DNA of 5,998 nt, from NCBI GenBank assembly GCA_017938645.1, contig JAGBBE010000038.1, positions 1 to 5,998 on the forward strand, given 5' to 3'. The notes beneath the pieces are model-generated. The model did not search any database. It had not been told where the DNA came from and was given only the letters and a program-made list of their open reading frames with translations. Both the position numbers and the translations under genes were made by a program. This document shows, in pieces, positions 5,065 through 5,998 of this stretch (the first letter of the stretch is position 1; each line of letters opens with the position of its first letter). This DNA is from Clostridia bacterium (GTDB taxonomy: Bacteria > Bacillota_A > Clostridia > Christensenellales > Aristaeellaceae).

Positions 5065-5998
5065 TTACTGCACGTCGGCGTCGGCGTCGATGGTGCCGTC
5101 GTCGTTGACCTGGGGACCGTTGCCGGCCTGAGCCTGCTCCTGCTGATAGAGCTTGCCGAAGATGGCGTAAACCTTCTGGGTCATCTCATCCATAGCAGTC
5201 TTGAGAGCTTCAGCATCGGCGGTTTCGCGAACCTTCTTGAGGTTGTCGATCTCAGTCTGCACGGTTTCCTTATCGGCAGCGTCGAGCTTGTCGCCGTTTT
5301 CACGCAGCTGCTTCTCCATCTCATAGATGAGGGTATCAGCGCGGTTCTGGATTTCAACCTCTTCCTTGCGCTTCTTGTCGGCCTCAGCGAACTGCTCGGC
5401 CTCCTTCACGCGCTGGTTGATTTCTTCCTCGGTCATGTTGGTGGAAGCAGTGATGGTGATCTTCTGCTCGTTGCCGGTGCCCTTGTCCTTGGCGGAAACG
5501 TTCACGATGCCGTTACGGTCGATGTTGAAGGTAACCTCGATCTGAGGCACGCCGCGGGGAGCAGCGGGAATGCCGGTGAGCTGGAAGCGGCCGAGGGTCT
5601 TGTTGTCGTAAGCCATGGGACGCTCGCCCTGCAGCACGTGAATTTCAACGGCGGTCTGGCCGTCGGCAGCAGTGGAGAACACCTGGGACTTGCTGGTGGG
5701 AATGGTGGTGTTGCGCTCGATGAGCTTGGTGAAGATGTGGCCTTCGGTTTCCAGACCCAGAGACAGGGGCGTAACGTCGAGGAGCAGAACATCCTTGACT
5801 TCGCCGCCCAGCACGCCGCCCTGGATGGCAGCGCCAACGGCCACGCACTCGTCGGGGTTGATGCCCTTGAAGGGCTCCTTGTTGGTGATCTTCTTCACGG
5901 CGCTCTGCACAGCGGGGATGCGGGTGGAGCCGCCCACCAGGATGACCTTGTCGATCTGAGCAGCGGTCAGGCCGGCGTCCTTGAGGGCCTTGTTGACG
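5065..5998 (-). CDS. dnaK: Molecular chaperone DnaK (Hsp70), C-terminal half, cut by the window edge
   Basis: This is the C-terminal 310 residues of the cytoplasmic ATP-dependent Hsp70 chaperone. The reading frame is open to the right edge, and the visible protein begins [11 protein letters not shown]. Residues 21-28 of the fragment (VGGSTRIP) are a conserved motif near the end of the nucleotide-binding domain. Residues 69-83 ([15 protein letters not shown]) are the interdomain linker and first substrate-binding strand. A beta-sandwich substrate-binding domain follows, including [20 protein letters not shown] and [13 protein letters not shown] charged helical lid runs from about 167 to 285, then a short acidic tail. 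The ATG-like start at the GGSTRIP position seen by simple ORF finding is really an internal GTG valine. The TAA stop (5067-5065) sits directly beside the hairpin array that separates it from dnaJ. Family knowledge: DnaK works with DnaJ and GrpE. The tail ends IDADADVQ, a variant of the acidic tail usual in this family. Confidence 0.98.
   Translation of the reverse strand, partial: VNKALKDAGLTAAQIDKVILVGGSTRIPAVQSAVKKITNKEPFKGINPDECVAVGAAIQGGVLGGEVKDVLLLDVTPLSLGLETEGHIFTKLIERNTTIPTSKSQVFSTAADGQTAVEIHVLQGERPMAYDNKTLGRFQLTGIPAAPRGVPQIEVTFNIDRNGIVNVSAKDKGTGNEQKITITASTNMTEEEINQRVKEAEQFAEADKKRKEEVEIQNRADTLIYEMEKQLRENGDKLDAADKETVQTEIDNLKKVRETADAEALKTAMDEMTQKVYAIFGKLYQQEQAQAGNGPQVNDDGTIDADADVQ

Noticed and set aside
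3477..5108. A 543-codon open frame on the plus strand opposite dnaJ
   Set aside because: Its alanine/leucine-rich low-complexity translation is the mirror of DnaJ Gly- and Cys-rich codons, and it runs through the hairpin array. No supporting start or domain.

Overview
The window is a compact, single-direction piece of a Firmicutes (probably Clostridia) chromosome. Every gene I can support lies on the minus strand. In transcription order, from high to low coordinates, they are dnaK (3' half only), dnaJ, prmA, rsmE, mtaB, a HIT-family hinT-like gene and rpsU (5' end only). This order is the classic Firmicutes heat-shock/translation cluster. The DNA is fairly GC-rich, each start has a purine-rich Shine-Dalgarno (SD) core, and the rpsU promoter is a textbook housekeeping sigma-A site. 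Those features suggest a moderately GC-rich anaerobic Clostridia lineage, but I cannot name a genus from the sequence.

Layout: 5998-5065 is the C-terminal half of DnaK. 5064-4782 is a 283-base intergenic region filled by a symmetric array of seven hairpins, the most unusual part of the window. 4781-3669 is dnaJ, which starts at TTG. 3668-3605 holds two inverted repeats and the prmA SD. 3604-2657 is prmA, 2656-1907 rsmE, 1895-606 mtaB and 577-233 hinT, packed with gaps of 0, 11 and 28 bases. 232-113 holds an independent promoter (TTGACT-17-TATAAT) and a structured leader for rpsU, which begins at a GTG at 112 and runs off the left edge. No stretch of more than 300 bases lacks a gene.

How the genes fit together: DnaK and DnaJ are the Hsp70/Hsp40 folding pair. 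PrmA methylates ribosomal protein L11, RsmE methylates U1498 of 16S rRNA, MtaB adds a methylthio group to t6A37 of tRNA, and bS21 is a small-subunit protein. The window therefore joins protein folding to ribosome and tRNA maturation, probably as one dnaK-to-hinT transcription unit, with rpsU able to be transcribed separately. I see no CIRCE operator, but the start of the operon lies outside the window.

The coding genes look ordinary. The main candidate for something undescribed is the 4803-5055 array. Its two halves are inverted, diverged copies of a three-hairpin module. The short linkers are conserved between halves, while the stems differ by paired changes that keep base pairing.
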